Notes: a model not told the origin generated them from the letters alone. 38,464 nt of DNA from Vibrio bivalvicida (GCF_001399455.2 NZ_LLEI02000028.1:1-38464), one strand, 5' to 3'; positions 1-8,428 are shown, counted from the stretch's first letter. A program made the numbers and translations.

Positions 1-87
1 CGAGGTGCATCTTAACACCTCTAATCAGGTGGCCAAATTCACCGTACCACTACACATACTTGCCCAACAACAAAATTATGATAGTAG

Positions 88-1077
88 TTATGAGGGAGGT
101 GCTGATGTTTCACTAACTATACTGAAATGTAGATTGTTGTAATGATAGGTGCCCAGTAAAACTACTAGAGGTATAGATACAGAGAGAGTTGACAACCCAA
201 ACATTCCTCCTGATAGACCTATAATTAGGAGTGTATAATAGATTATTATAGTCCTGCTTATCTTTACTTCTTTTAGAAGCATTATTGTACTAAAGAAAAT
301 CACTGCTATCGACAAAACTGTTAAAATAATTAGAATGGAAACATAATGGTTAATGAAGAATAACTTTCCGGCTCCGTGGCTTAGCATATTAATAGCCCCA
401 TCAATACCCCCACCGTAGAAATCTAAGTTTTTATTGGTAATTCTTACTAAATAGTCTCCAAAGAATGCAAAGAACATAGCTAAGAAGACAAACTTTAAAT
501 AAAAGTATATAGAACTTGTATTTTTGTTTATGAAGACATAAATGATTAACCACGCGATAACGATGCTCAGTGTCCCGCTGCTAACACTACATAAAAACAA
601 GGAGACGGCCAGGATTATCAAAGTAACATGGCTTTTTGACTTTGAAGTGAAGTTATATAGAAAAAGGCTGGACCCAAGAAGTGCGAATATAATTCTACCG
701 TTCATCATGAGTGCTAGAGCAATATAAACTATAGCGATCGCTAATAGTTCAGAATATTTCAATCGCCTAGCCATAAAAACCCTAACACTAGAAATATTTA
801 AACTGATTACGCATGCAATAATTACTGGCACAAAGTAAGAAAATAAAAAGTCATAATCAATACATAAGAGCTTTGAAGTAGCAAATATAGGGTAGACTAG
901 CGCATAACGTGGACCATGTGGGTGTGTTAGAAGTTCAGACCAACGTAAAGTACTATCTCCCCAGAGGTATGTTACCTGCTCCCAAAGGTAGAAAGATTTC
1001 GTACCTGAAGCAACGAGCAGCGTGAGGAAAAAAAAACTTAAGAACGATATGAGGAAGTTGTCTTTATTTAGCTTCAT
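88..1077 (-). CDS. Polytopic membrane protein of a polysaccharide locus (unknown function)
   Basis: I do not recognise a named family. The 329-residue protein is almost entirely hydrophobic: about ten membrane-spanning stretches are separated by short polar loops, beginning with a segment at roughly residues 8-25. The largest polar loop (about residues 35-65) follows the first segment and contains HPHGPRYALVYP; a second (about 215-240) is rich in Gly and Asp. That architecture is seen in O-antigen/capsule polymerases (Wzy-like) and in membrane glycosyltransferases. The neighbouring WbpM-type dehydratase and the visibly AT-rich sequence support a polysaccharide cluster continuing to the left. 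Start ATG at 1075-1077; no strong ribosome-binding site is visible, so the start is tentative. It is divergent from the dehydratase across about 120 bp. The specific Wzy idea is inference only. Confidence 0.6.
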   Translation of the reverse strand: MKLNKDNFLISFLSFFFLTLLVASGTKSFYLWEQVTYLWGDSTLRWSELLTHPHGPRYALVYPIFATSKLLCIDYDFLFSYFVPVIIACVISLNISSVRVFMARRLKYSELLAIAIVYIALALMMNGRIIFALLGSSLFLYNFTSKSKSHVTLIILAVSLFLCSVSSGTLSIVIAWLIIYVFINKNTSSIYFYLKFVFLAMFFAFFGDYLVRITNKNLDFYGGGIDGAINMLSHGAGKLFFINHYVSILIILTVLSIAVIFFSTIMLLKEVKISRTIIIYYTLLIIGLSGGMFGLSTLSVSIPLVVLLGTYHYNNLHFSIVSETSAPPS

Positions 1078-1196
1078 TAGGTGACTTTAAAGTGATGAAT
1101 TCTGTTAATTTTTTTGGCGGTTTATGCTAAACTCATTTAAGCACGGGGCTTAAGGCTCATACTAACAACTGTAATGTTATCTATTGTACCTATCAT

Positions 1197-3104
1197 ATGT
1201 CCAGAAAAATAAAATTCGCAGTTAGCGCGTCTGTTGACTACATGTTCGCTGTTACGGCTTTTTTGCTAGCCTACTGGGCTAGATTAGGTGTTGCCCCCGA
1301 ACTAACTTCATTCGATATTAAAATTATATTAATTAACGGTTTTGTTACTATTGCAGCCTTCGCTTACTTAGGGCTTTATAGAACGATTTTGCGGTATTTG
1401 ACCTTCCATATATTTATCTCAATCTCCATTGGAACATTCGTGTCATCCATAAGCGTAGCGCTACTATCTTTCTATTTTGATGCGAATATCCCTAGAAGTG
1501 TGCCGCTGATATACGGTGCATTTTTGGGGTTACTGTGTAGTGGTTTTCGCTTGGGGGTTCGCGGTATAGCTTTTTTGACTATTGCTAAAGACCGTCAGCA
1601 AGTCTTAATTTATGGGGCAGGGGCTGCGGGAAGGCGATTAGCCTATGCACTTAGGAATTCAGATAATCATAAAGTATGTTGTTTTGTAGATGAAGACTTG
1701 ACCTTGATAAACTCTGTAGTCTCCGGGCTAAGAGTTTACAATGTTGAAAGTGTTGACACTATAGCCGCAAGGTTTGGTATTGACCAAGTTTTATTGGCAG
1801 TACCTAGCGCTTCTAGGGCTCGTCGTAAAGAAATTTTAGACTCCCTTGTTCACCTTTCAGCAGAAGTCCTCACTGTTCCAGACATGAAAGATATTGTCGA
1901 TGGAAAAGCTCAAATCGATGAGTTAAAAGATGTAGCTATTGAAGATTTGCTAGGGCGCGATTCTGTCGCACCACAACAAGCTTTAATGGAAGCAAACATA
2001 AAAGAGAAGGTAGTGATGGTCACTGGGGCGGGAGGCTCTATTGGCTCAGAACTTTGTCGTCAAATTATTAGGCAAAAACCGAAGGCTTTAATCTTGTTTG
2101 AACTTTCCGAGTTTGCTTTGTATCAAATCGATCGAGAATTATCTAACTTGGTCGGAGCTGAAAGTTTAAATGTAGAAATTGTCCCTCTACTCGGTTCTGT
2201 GCAACGAATAAATCGACTAGCAATTACCATGAAAAGCTTTGGTGTACAAACTGTTTACCACGCCGCTGCTTATAAGCATGTACCTCTAGTTGAGTACAAT
2301 GTTGTGGAAGGTGTTCGCAACAATGTGTTCGGAACTTATTACACTGCAAATGCTGCAATAGAGGCTCAAGTCGAATCGTTTGTTTTGATTTCGACTGATA
2401 AAGCTGTAAGACCTACTAATATCATGGGAACGACTAAACGCATGGCTGAGCTAGGCCTTCAGGCTTTGGCAGAACAAGAAAATGCTAAAGAGAATGGAAC
2501 CCGTTTTTGTATGGTTCGCTTTGGTAACGTTTTAGGCTCTTCGGGTTCAGTTATACCTCTGTTTAAAAAGCAAATTGCTTGTGGTGGTCCAATTACAGTC
2601 ACTCACCCTGATATTATTCGCTATTTTATGACAATCCCTGAGGCAGCACAGCTTGTGATCCAAGCGGGGGCCATGGGTAAAGGTGGGGATGTGTTTGTCC
2701 TCGATATGGGCGAACCCGTTAAAATCACCGACTTAGCGGTTAATTTGATTCAATTGTCAGGGCTAGAAGTCAAAGACGAAAGCAATCCATATGGAGATAT
2801 AGCTATCGAGTTTTCAGGCCTTCGCCCCGGAGAGAAACTATTCGAGGAGCTGCTGATTGGCGATAATGTTGGTGAAACCGCTCACCCGAGAATTATGACG
2901 GCTAACGAACGCTTTCTTCCACTAGAGCAGTATATTGCTCTAACTGATAGATTAGATAAAGCCTGCCATAACTTTGAACATGATAAGATTCGGGAACTGC
3001 TATTAGAAGCACCGACAGAATTTAACCCTACGGATGGTATTGGTGACTTAGTCTGGCAGAAGCTTCGTGATGCTCAAGAAGATAACGCTGATACGATCCA
3101 TTAG
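1197..3104 (+). CDS. Nucleoside-diphosphate-sugar 4,6-dehydratase, WbpM/FlaA1/CapD-type membrane protein
   Basis: Predicted membrane-anchored UDP-N-acetylhexosamine 4,6-dehydratase, making UDP-4-keto-6-deoxy sugars for O-antigen or capsule. The N-terminal 130 residues contain about four membrane segments. A first nucleotide-binding region carries GAGAAG at 140-145. The catalytic extended SDR domain begins near 272 with TGAGGSIG at 276-283, followed by HAAAYKHVPLVE near 355, STDKAV at 399-404 and the Met410-xxx-Lys414 variant of the SDR YxxxK motif, which is characteristic of this subfamily. The 635-residue length is normal for the two-domain family. It is a single gene followed by its own terminator, and typically marks the end of a polysaccharide biosynthesis cluster. 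No strong ribosome-binding site precedes the ATG. The exact sugar substrate cannot be read from the sequence. Confidence 0.9.
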   Translation: MSRKIKFAVSASVDYMFAVTAFLLAYWARLGVAPELTSFDIKIILINGFVTIAAFAYLGLYRTILRYLTFHIFISISIGTFVSSISVALLSFYFDANIPRSVPLIYGAFLGLLCSGFRLGVRGIAFLTIAKDRQQVLIYGAGAAGRRLAYALRNSDNHKVCCFVDEDLTLINSVVSGLRVYNVESVDTIAARFGIDQVLLAVPSASRARRKEILDSLVHLSAEVLTVPDMKDIVDGKAQIDELKDVAIEDLLGRDSVAPQQALMEANIKEKVVMVTGAGGSIGSELCRQIIRQKPKALILFELSEFALYQIDRELSNLVGAESLNVEIVPLLGSVQRINRLAITMKSFGVQTVYHAAAYKHVPLVEYNVVEGVRNNVFGTYYTANAAIEAQVESFVLISTDKAVRPTNIMGTTKRMAELGLQALAEQENAKENGTRFCMVRFGNVLGSSGSVIPLFKKQIACGGPITVTHPDIIRYFMTIPEAAQLVIQAGAMGKGGDVFVLDMGEPVKITDLAVNLIQLSGLEVKDESNPYGDIAIEFSGLRPGEKLFEELLIGDNVGETAHPRIMTANERFLPLEQYIALTDRLDKACHNFEHDKIRELLLEAPTEFNPTDGIGDLVWQKLRDAQEDNADTIH

Positions 3105-3112
3105 AATAAATA

Positions 3113-3138
3113 AGATCTCCATAATCGGAGCTCTTTTT
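3113..3138 (+). terminator. Rho-independent terminator after the dehydratase gene
   Basis: A short GC-containing stem (AGATCTCC pairing with GGAGCTCT, one mismatch) is followed by five T residues, nine bases after the dehydratase stop codon. Confidence 0.65.
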
Positions 3139-3153
3139 GTATCTAGCAAGCAA

Positions 3154-4494
3154 TTATAAAATCTGCTTCAGTATACGATCGGCACTGACTCTTGTAATCT
3201 TACGCATCAGTTTTTGAACCGCTTCTGGGTAGTCTTCCGCTTTCTCTAATTGTCTGTAAGTACAAATGAGCTGAGTATGCTGCAGAATGTTCTCCACCTC
3301 TTTCTCAAACTGAGGAGTCAGGTGGTGGTAGTTATCTTGGATAAAGAGAGCGTTCTCCAAGTCTAAGCTCCAAGCTCTCGGGTTGAGGTTATTACCCGTA
3401 ATCAGCATGTAACGCTTGTCTACCCAGATGCCTTTCAGGTGGAAGCTATTTTCCTCATGCTTCCATAAATGGATAGATAGTTTACGACTGGCAATTTTGG
3501 CTTCATTCGACTTGGCAAACTGGCGCAAATTACGCTCATAGAGGTAAGGTAGACCGCCGATGGTTTTAAACTCTTCTTCAGGTGAGATATAAAAGTCATT
3601 GGCAGTTTTATCACCCACGACGATAGTCACTTTCACACCACGCTTTAGTGCTTTTTTTACTTCCTTAGCTACGCTACGGGGGAAGTTAAAATAGGGTGTA
3701 CAGATGAAAATCTCATCTTTGGCCTGTGCGAGCAACTGATTGATGCCTTGATTAAGCTTATTACGCTTTTTACCAACCCCTACGATAGGTGTTACAGCAA
3801 CCAGCTCTTGAGAGACCGCTTGTGTATCAAATTGATAAGAGGACTTGGCAAGAGAAGCCCTTAATTGGCGAATTTGCGCCTTTATCTCTTTGGTCTCTGG
3901 CTTCTTTGAACAAGCTAGATTGTTAACTGCAGGGTGGTCGATCATCTCTTTCTGAACAAAGTTGACCATACTGTCGGCCAGTGCTTTGTTATTTAGCACA
4001 TGATAGCGGTCGAAACGATAACGTTCTTTGTAGTTGAGATAGATGTTGTTAAGACTTGCGCCACTGTAGATAACTTGGTTATCAATAATGAAGCCTTTTA
4101 AGTGCAAAACGCCGAATACTTCACGTCCACGAACCGGAACACCATAGATAGGAATTCTGTGCTCGTAATTATCCGCGAAGCTTTTATACATAGAGGCGTT
4201 GGTTTCACCAGGTTCAGCACCGATTAAGCCGCGCTGAGCACGATGCCAATCAACACATACATTGACCTCTAGGCCAGGGTTGCGCTGTTTGGCTTCATAG
4301 AGCTCAGTTAAGATCTCTCTTCCTGCTTCATCATCCTCCAAATAAAGAGCAACCAGGTAGATTCGTTTACTTGCCTGACGAATCGCTTCTATTAAGCGAG
4401 TTCGAAAGTCTTTAGCTGCATAAAGCGTCTCAAACTGAGTAGGGTCTTGCGCCAAAGTAGGAAGTTGTTCGAATAAGTTCCTATTAGTCATCAT
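3154..4494 (-). CDS. pssA: CDP-diacylglycerol--serine O-phosphatidyltransferase (phosphatidylserine synthase)
   Basis: Makes phosphatidylserine from CDP-diacylglycerol and serine, the first step to phosphatidylethanolamine. It is the soluble or peripheral Gram-negative type of the phospholipase D superfamily. Two HKD catalytic motifs are visible: HLK...D at His131/Lys133/Asp138, and HLK...D at His352/Lys354/Asp359, followed by GNNLNPRAW. The length of 446 residues matches E. coli PssA (about 450), and the sequence resembles it throughout (VDWHRAQRG, VGDKTANDFYI, ENAL). I chose the ATG at 4492-4494. An in-frame TTG at 4539 would add 15 residues without family support, and a second ATG follows immediately. 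It appears to be monocistronic, convergent with the dehydratase gene and downstream of birA. Confidence 0.95.
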   Translation of the reverse strand: MMTNRNLFEQLPTLAQDPTQFETLYAAKDFRTRLIEAIRQASKRIYLVALYLEDDEAGREILTELYEAKQRNPGLEVNVCVDWHRAQRGLIGAEPGETNASMYKSFADNYEHRIPIYGVPVRGREVFGVLHLKGFIIDNQVIYSGASLNNIYLNYKERYRFDRYHVLNNKALADSMVNFVQKEMIDHPAVNNLACSKKPETKEIKAQIRQLRASLAKSSYQFDTQAVSQELVAVTPIVGVGKKRNKLNQGINQLLAQAKDEIFICTPYFNFPRSVAKEVKKALKRGVKVTIVVGDKTANDFYISPEEEFKTIGGLPYLYERNLRQFAKSNEAKIASRKLSIHLWKHEENSFHLKGIWVDKRYMLITGNNLNPRAWSLDLENALFIQDNYHHLTPQFEKEVENILQHTQLICTYRQLEKAEDYPEAVQKLMRKITRVSADRILKQIL

Positions 4495-4545
4495 GTTGGA
4501 TGGGTTACCTTTACTTAAAGTGGACAAGGATATTAGCAAAATGTG

Positions 4546-4589
4546 CTAGCAGTTCCTAGTTACCAGATCCTAGTTCGACAATGCTAGTT
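4546..4589. repeat. Cluster of CTAGTT motifs at 14-bp spacing
   Basis: The intergenic DNA between pssA and birA holds four CTAG tetranucleotides in about 42 bp (at 4546, 4556, 4570 and 4584). The last three belong to CTAGTT units at exact 14-bp intervals. CTAG is normally scarce in enterobacterial and Vibrio DNA, so the cluster stands out. No function can be assigned. Confidence 0.5.
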
Positions 4590-4603
4590 GTAAAACCTGT
4601 GAT

Positions 4604-5566
4604 TTACTGATTAGGACGAAGACTGATTTCACCACCGATGAAGGTTTCTAACCCATTTTCGGTTTCTAAAAGAACCGCGCCTTGTTCGTTGATGCCTCTG
4701 GCGATTCCGCTAATCTCCCTAGGACCCATAAGCAGTTTTACCGGCCGGTTGATAAAGTTATCCAAGCGATTCCATCTCTCGACAAAGCCTGCCATCCCAT
4801 ACAGTTCATAAACATCTAAAGCCTTGTGTAGGGTGGTTATCATGGTAATCGCCAGTTGGTTTCTATCAATCTGTTGATTATCTGCAACCTCATCTAAGCT
4901 GGCCCAAGGCTGGGTAATGCCTTCAGTCGCCTCGGACATCATTAAGTTGAGCCCCATACCTATTACAAGGTTGGCCGCTGCACCAGCCTGGCCTGACATT
5001 TCGACCAGAATACCTGCGAGCTTCTTGTCTTGATAATAGAGGTCATTCGGCCACTTTAGTTTTACCCCTGTCAGCCCCATCTCTTCGAGAGCTTCGACGA
5101 TTGCCACGCCAACCACCAAGCTTAAGCCCATAGCGGCTGCCATACCGGCATCTAAACGCCAAAACATCGATAAGTATAGGTTTGAACCAAAAGGAGATAC
5201 CCACTCGCGCCCGCGGCGACCTCTGCCTTTAGCCTGATACTCAGCAAGGCATACTGACCCAGACTCTAAGCTATCGACTCTATCAAGTAGATATTGGTTG
5301 GTTGAGTCAATAATAGGTATCAGCTCTACTCGGTTAGTTAAACTATTTTGAATTATGTCTCTATCGAGCAATTGCATAGGCTTGGCGAGCTGGTAGCCCT
5401 TGCCCTGTACGCGAAACACATCGACTCCCCAAGCTTGGATACCCTTAATATGCTTACTGATCGCGGCTCTGGATACGCCAAGCTTATCTCCTAGTTCTTC
5501 TCCAGAGCGAAATCCCCCTTGTGATAAAGCCTTCAAGATAGAAAGTTTTACGGAATGTTCTTTCAT
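4604..5566 (-). CDS. birA: Bifunctional biotin--[acetyl-CoA-carboxylase] ligase and biotin operon repressor
   Basis: Activates biotin to biotinyl-5'-AMP and attaches it to AccB; in this family the biotinyl-AMP-bound dimer also represses biotin synthesis genes. The N-terminal winged helix-turn-helix (about residues 8-55, with SGEELGDKLGVSRAAISKHI) gives the repressor function. The ligase domain contains the biotinyl-AMP loop GRGRRG at 114-119, KWPND at 171-175 and the conserved lysine near 182 in KKLAGIL. The small C-terminal domain is present, so the protein is full length at 320 residues. The start ATG overlaps the murB stop by four bases (ATGA), so the two genes are probably translationally coupled. 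Its substrate protein AccB is encoded in this same window, at 27350-27814. Confidence 0.96.
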   Translation of the reverse strand: MKEHSVKLSILKALSQGGFRSGEELGDKLGVSRAAISKHIKGIQAWGVDVFRVQGKGYQLAKPMQLLDRDIIQNSLTNRVELIPIIDSTNQYLLDRVDSLESGSVCLAEYQAKGRGRRGREWVSPFGSNLYLSMFWRLDAGMAAAMGLSLVVGVAIVEALEEMGLTGVKLKWPNDLYYQDKKLAGILVEMSGQAGAAANLVIGMGLNLMMSEATEGITQPWASLDEVADNQQIDRNQLAITMITTLHKALDVYELYGMAGFVERWNRLDNFINRPVKLLMGPREISGIARGINEQGAVLLETENGLETFIGGEISLRPNQ

Positions 5567-6609
5567 TGCTGGCTCTCTAATATTGTCTCTAGATTCGTTT
5601 CTGCATGAGAACCGATAAATCTCACTTCATGTTCTAATGCAATCTGATATTTATCCAATACGGTTTGACGCACTGTTGCTGCTAATTTGATCACATCGTT
5701 TGCGGTCGCATTGTCTGTATTTACTAGCACCAATGCCTGTTTAGGGTGGACTTGAACACCACCGATTTGATGGCCTTTTAATTGGCATTGATCTATTAGC
5801 CAGCCTGCGGCGACTTTTACGCCATCTTGTGTTGGGTAGGCAGCAATATTGGGGAATTGTTTACTCAAATTTTCGAACTGCTGGTTCGAGATAACCGGGT
5901 TCTTAAAGAAGCTGCCTGCATTGCCTAGCTTGGCAGGGTCAGGCAGCTTTTCCATTCGGATTTGGCAAACTCGCTCAAACACTTGCTGCGCGGTGAGCGT
6001 TTTGCTTTGTAGAGATTGAAGCGGGCCATATTCGATATTTGCTGACCACATTTTGGGGAGCTTCAAGCCGATCGCTATAACCATGACTTTCTGAAACAGC
6101 TCATGTTTAAATATGGAGTCTCGATAGCCAAACTGACACTCTTCAGCGCTCAGCCGCTTGCTATTGAAGGTTTCTAAACAAAGTACGTCAACGTATTCGC
6201 AGATATCTTTCAGCTCAACACCGTAAGCGCCGATATTCTGAATCGGAGCGCTGCCTGCACAGCCGGGGATCAGAGCGAGGTTCTCTAATCCAAAGTAACC
6301 TTGCTCAACACTCCATTTCACCAAGCTTGGCCAATCTTCACCGCCAGCGATATGTAAATGCCAATGCGTGTCGGTTTCATTGACTGACTTACCAAGCAAA
6401 TTATTGACTACCACCACGCCTTGATAGGGTTGGGTAAACAAGACATTACTGCCTTTGCCTAAAATCAGTTTAGGAAGGCTCAACCACTCTTGTTTTTGAT
6501 AGACATGTTTGATCTCTTCAACGGTTGCAACTTCAACCAGATAAGAGCAGGTTTGCGAGATAGCAAAGGTGTGTGAGCGACTAAGATCTGCGTTAGCTAA
6601 TATTTGCAT
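5563..6609 (-). CDS. murB: UDP-N-acetylenolpyruvoylglucosamine reductase
   Basis: Flavoenzyme that reduces the enolpyruvyl group of UDP-GlcNAc-enolpyruvate to UDP-MurNAc with NADPH, in cytoplasmic peptidoglycan precursor synthesis. The FAD-binding half shows GKGSNVLF and GGEDW, then IPGCAGSAPIQNIGAYGVE. The C-terminal half has the catalytic stretch GNAGSFFKNP with its serine, and HPKQALVLVN near the end. The length of 348 residues is that of the type I enzyme, as in E. coli (342). The start ATG at 6607-6609 reads MQILANADLSRSHTFA, in line with the family. It is first in a two-gene unit with birA, as in many gammaproteobacteria. It is divergent from the acetyltransferase gene, with 59 bp between them. 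Confidence 0.96.
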   Translation of the reverse strand: MQILANADLSRSHTFAISQTCSYLVEVATVEEIKHVYQKQEWLSLPKLILGKGSNVLFTQPYQGVVVVNNLLGKSVNETDTHWHLHIAGGEDWPSLVKWSVEQGYFGLENLALIPGCAGSAPIQNIGAYGVELKDICEYVDVLCLETFNSKRLSAEECQFGYRDSIFKHELFQKVMVIAIGLKLPKMWSANIEYGPLQSLQSKTLTAQQVFERVCQIRMEKLPDPAKLGNAGSFFKNPVISNQQFENLSKQFPNIAAYPTQDGVKVAAGWLIDQCQLKGHQIGGVQVHPKQALVLVNTDNATANDVIKLAATVRQTVLDKYQIALEHEVRFIGSHAETNLETILESQQ

Positions 6610-6668
6610 CGGATTTATCGAGTAATCTAAACTGCCTGCATTCTACCCTAAATTGAAGTTTGGTGATA

Positions 6669-7100
6669 ATGAGCCCAATGCAGATTGAAACCTTAGACCC
6701 AATAAAGCTCCCCCTTGTATCGCGTTTGTACAAAGCTCACTATCCTTCAGGCAAGGCGAAAAAGGATGAGCTGACCATTGTTGGTACTATTGAGCAGCAA
6801 ATCGTCTCACTGGTTCGTTTTAGAAATATTGAGCAATTCCGCTTACTAACAGGAATGCTAGTGATACCAGAGTTCAGGGGAAGTGGCTTCGGTCATCAGT
6901 TAATGGGTTACTGTGCTCAGCATGTCTTATCGGAGCATGATTTCTGCTTTGCCTACGCACATCTAGAAACATTTTATGCTCAACATAACTTCAAGAAGAT
7001 TGACGCGAGTCAGTTACCTAACTCGTTAAAAGGACTGTTTGAACGTTATAGCCTTAAGAAGCAACTCGTAGCGATGAAGTACGTCAAACCATCTCGGTAA
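6669..7100 (+). CDS. GNAT-family N-acetyltransferase
   Basis: A 143-residue single-domain protein with the acetyl-CoA pyrophosphate-binding signature of the GNAT fold: the beta4 strand LTGMLVIPEF is followed by RGSGFGHQLM (R/Q-x-x-G-x-G/A type motif A). The C-terminal part, with FAYAHLETFYAQHNFKKID, resembles GNAT motif B. The acceptor substrate is not evident. I chose the ATG at 6669, which has GGTG a few bases upstream. Frames beginning further upstream use TTG or GTG codons only three codons away, and another ATG lies at 6678. It is co-directional with the regulator gene that follows after 57 bp. Confidence 0.75.
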   Translation: MSPMQIETLDPIKLPLVSRLYKAHYPSGKAKKDELTIVGTIEQQIVSLVRFRNIEQFRLLTGMLVIPEFRGSGFGHQLMGYCAQHVLSEHDFCFAYAHLETFYAQHNFKKIDASQLPNSLKGLFERYSLKKQLVAMKYVKPSR

Positions 7101-7157
7101 AGCGTTTGCTTTATAAAGCTGATACTCCATAATATTTCAGTGATTGAGGGAGCAAGC

Positions 7158-7781
7158 ATGAAAAGCGCCGACAAAATATTACAAACCATAAAAAGAGAGG
7201 GGGCTGTTACCGCGAAGCAGCTTGCCGACGCACTTGATATGACTACCATGGGGGCACGTCAACACCTACAAACTCTTGAGAATGATGATTTACTCACCTT
7301 CGAAGACCTAAAAGTGAAAGTAGGAAGACCTACTCGGCACTGGTCGTTGACAAAAAAAGGTCATGCTCGATTTGCCGATCGTCACAGTGAATTGACCATT
7401 CAAGTCATAGAAGCGGTCGAAAACTTGTTTGGTCAAGAGGGTTTGCAAAAAGTGGCAGATGAGCGAGAAGCGAAAACGTTAGCTCACTACCAAGAAGAAC
7501 TCAGCCTTTGTTCCGACTCCCTTGCTAAGCTGAAAAGGCTAGTTGAATTGCGCCAACAAGAAGGCTACATGGCAGAGCTTGAAAAGATAGATAATGGTTA
7601 CCTGCTGATTGAAAATCACTGCCCTATTTGTAAAGCAGCGACACGTTGTCCGAGTTTTTGTCGCTCAGAATTAGCTATTTTTCAGACTTTACTTGGTAAC
7701 GAGTTATCTGTCGAACGCACTGAACATATCGTTGCTGGGCAGCGAAGGTGTGTTTATCAAATTAAAGATATGGTGATATAG
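7158..7781 (+). CDS. HTH transcriptional regulator with C-terminal cysteine cluster (SufR-like)
   Basis: Predicted DNA-binding regulator of 207 residues. An N-terminal winged helix-turn-helix (about 5-65: VTAKQLADALDMTTMGARQHLQTLENDDLL, then KVGRPTRHWSLTKKG as the wing) is followed by a helical linker. The C-terminal domain has Cys155, Cys158, Cys164, Cys168 and Cys198 in CPICKAATRCPSFCRSEL...RRCVYQI. This layout resembles the cyanobacterial SufR family of [4Fe-4S] repressors, where such cysteines bind the cluster. A redox- or iron-sulfur-responsive role is therefore likely but inferred. The start at 7158 is chosen because GAGGGAG lies four bases upstream; the in-frame ATT/ATG-like codons before it lack this signal. 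Target genes are unknown; the adjacent acetyltransferase and DUF3135 genes are candidates by position only. Confidence 0.75.
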   Translation: MKSADKILQTIKREGAVTAKQLADALDMTTMGARQHLQTLENDDLLTFEDLKVKVGRPTRHWSLTKKGHARFADRHSELTIQVIEAVENLFGQEGLQKVADEREAKTLAHYQEELSLCSDSLAKLKRLVELRQQEGYMAELEKIDNGYLLIENHCPICKAATRCPSFCRSELAIFQTLLGNELSVERTEHIVAGQRRCVYQIKDMVI

Positions 7782-7892
7782 CTCCACTTATCTTAAAACT
7801 GAGAAAGTCTTTTTGAGGTTCCCCAATTTCCTCTGAATCGCCTATCCTTATATTGCGGTGTTGATAATTTAGTCATCATTTAGGGAGGCTGT

Positions 7893-8222
7893 ATGAGCTC
7901 ACCATTAATCAATCAAACCCTACCTTCTTTCGATGAGCTAATGGCAATGGCAGAGCATAATCCAGAAGGTTTTTCTCAGTTAAAACAGGATATGTGTAAA
8001 GAAATGATTCTCTCTGCTTCTGAGGAGATGCAAGATAGATTATGGGCCCAGCAGAGCCATATCGATCGTGTTGTCGGCAGTTGTAAAAATCCAAATCACG
8101 CCAATGTCTTGCTCATGCGTGAGCTTGTTTCGCAAATGGTCAAGTTTCAAGGTGTTCTTGATGGTGATGAGGTTGATCCTCAACACTGTGCGCAGATTAT
8201 TCCTTTGGATGAATGGCGTTAG
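7893..8222 (+). CDS. DUF3135 domain-containing protein
   Basis: A small cytoplasmic protein of 109 residues that matches my memory of the DUF3135 family found in Vibrio and relatives. It opens with LPSFDELMAMAEHNPEGFSQLK and continues as charged helices, with no transmembrane segment or signal peptide. A strong Shine-Dalgarno (AGGGAGG, centred about ten bases before the ATG) supports the start. The function is unknown. It lies between the SufR-like regulator gene and groES, and is separated from groES by a 206-bp region holding the heat-shock promoter. Confidence 0.75.
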   Translation: MSSPLINQTLPSFDELMAMAEHNPEGFSQLKQDMCKEMILSASEEMQDRLWAQQSHIDRVVGSCKNPNHANVLLMRELVSQMVKFQGVLDGDEVDPQHCAQIIPLDEWR

Positions 8223-8314
8223 GAAGGGGAGCCTTCGATTAATATTTAGATTAGCTAAAACACTAAGCATTTATCTATTCTTCTCTGAACCAGATCACAA
8301 AAATCCACCGTCTT

Positions 8315-8346
8315 CCCCTTGGATTTCCTAAATTTACCCCTCATAT
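8315..8346 (+). promoter_or_regulatory. Sigma-32-type heat-shock promoter of groESL
   Basis: The element CCCCTTGGA (8315-8323) and the element CCCCTCATAT (8337-8346) are separated by 13 bases. They resemble the sigma-32 consensus CTTGAA, 13-17 bases, CCCCATnT. It lies about 85 bp upstream of groES, the expected place for this operon. Confidence 0.75.
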
Positions 8347-8350
8347 AGAT

Positions 8351-8376
8351 AGCACAAGACTTTGAAGCCTTGTGCT
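8351..8376 (+). promoter_or_regulatory. Stem-loop at the predicted 5' end of groESL mRNA
   Basis: AGCACAAG (8351-8358) pairs perfectly with CTTGTGCT (8369-8376) around a ten-base loop. With the minus-10 element ending at 8346, transcription would start around 8352-8354, so the hairpin would form at the very 5' end of the transcript. Such a structure usually stabilises mRNA. It is followed by TTTTG, but a working terminator here is unlikely because it precedes groES. Confidence 0.5.
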
Positions 8377-8428
8377 TTTGCGCAATGCAATTATCAAACA
8401 ACATAGAAATTTTCAGGAGAGACGACCG

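Noticed and set aside
1118..1153. GGCGGTTT followed by TTAAGC-ACGGG-GCTTAA ahead of the dehydratase gene, reminiscent of a JUMPstart/ops element
   Set aside because: The ops core GGCGGTAG is incomplete and the order of the two elements is reversed compared with JUMPstart; the short hairpin alone is not enough.
7909..8270. Minus-strand and alternative-frame open frames overlapping the DUF3135 gene
   Set aside because: They have no ribosome-binding site or family resemblance and lie across a well-supported gene and the groES promoter region.
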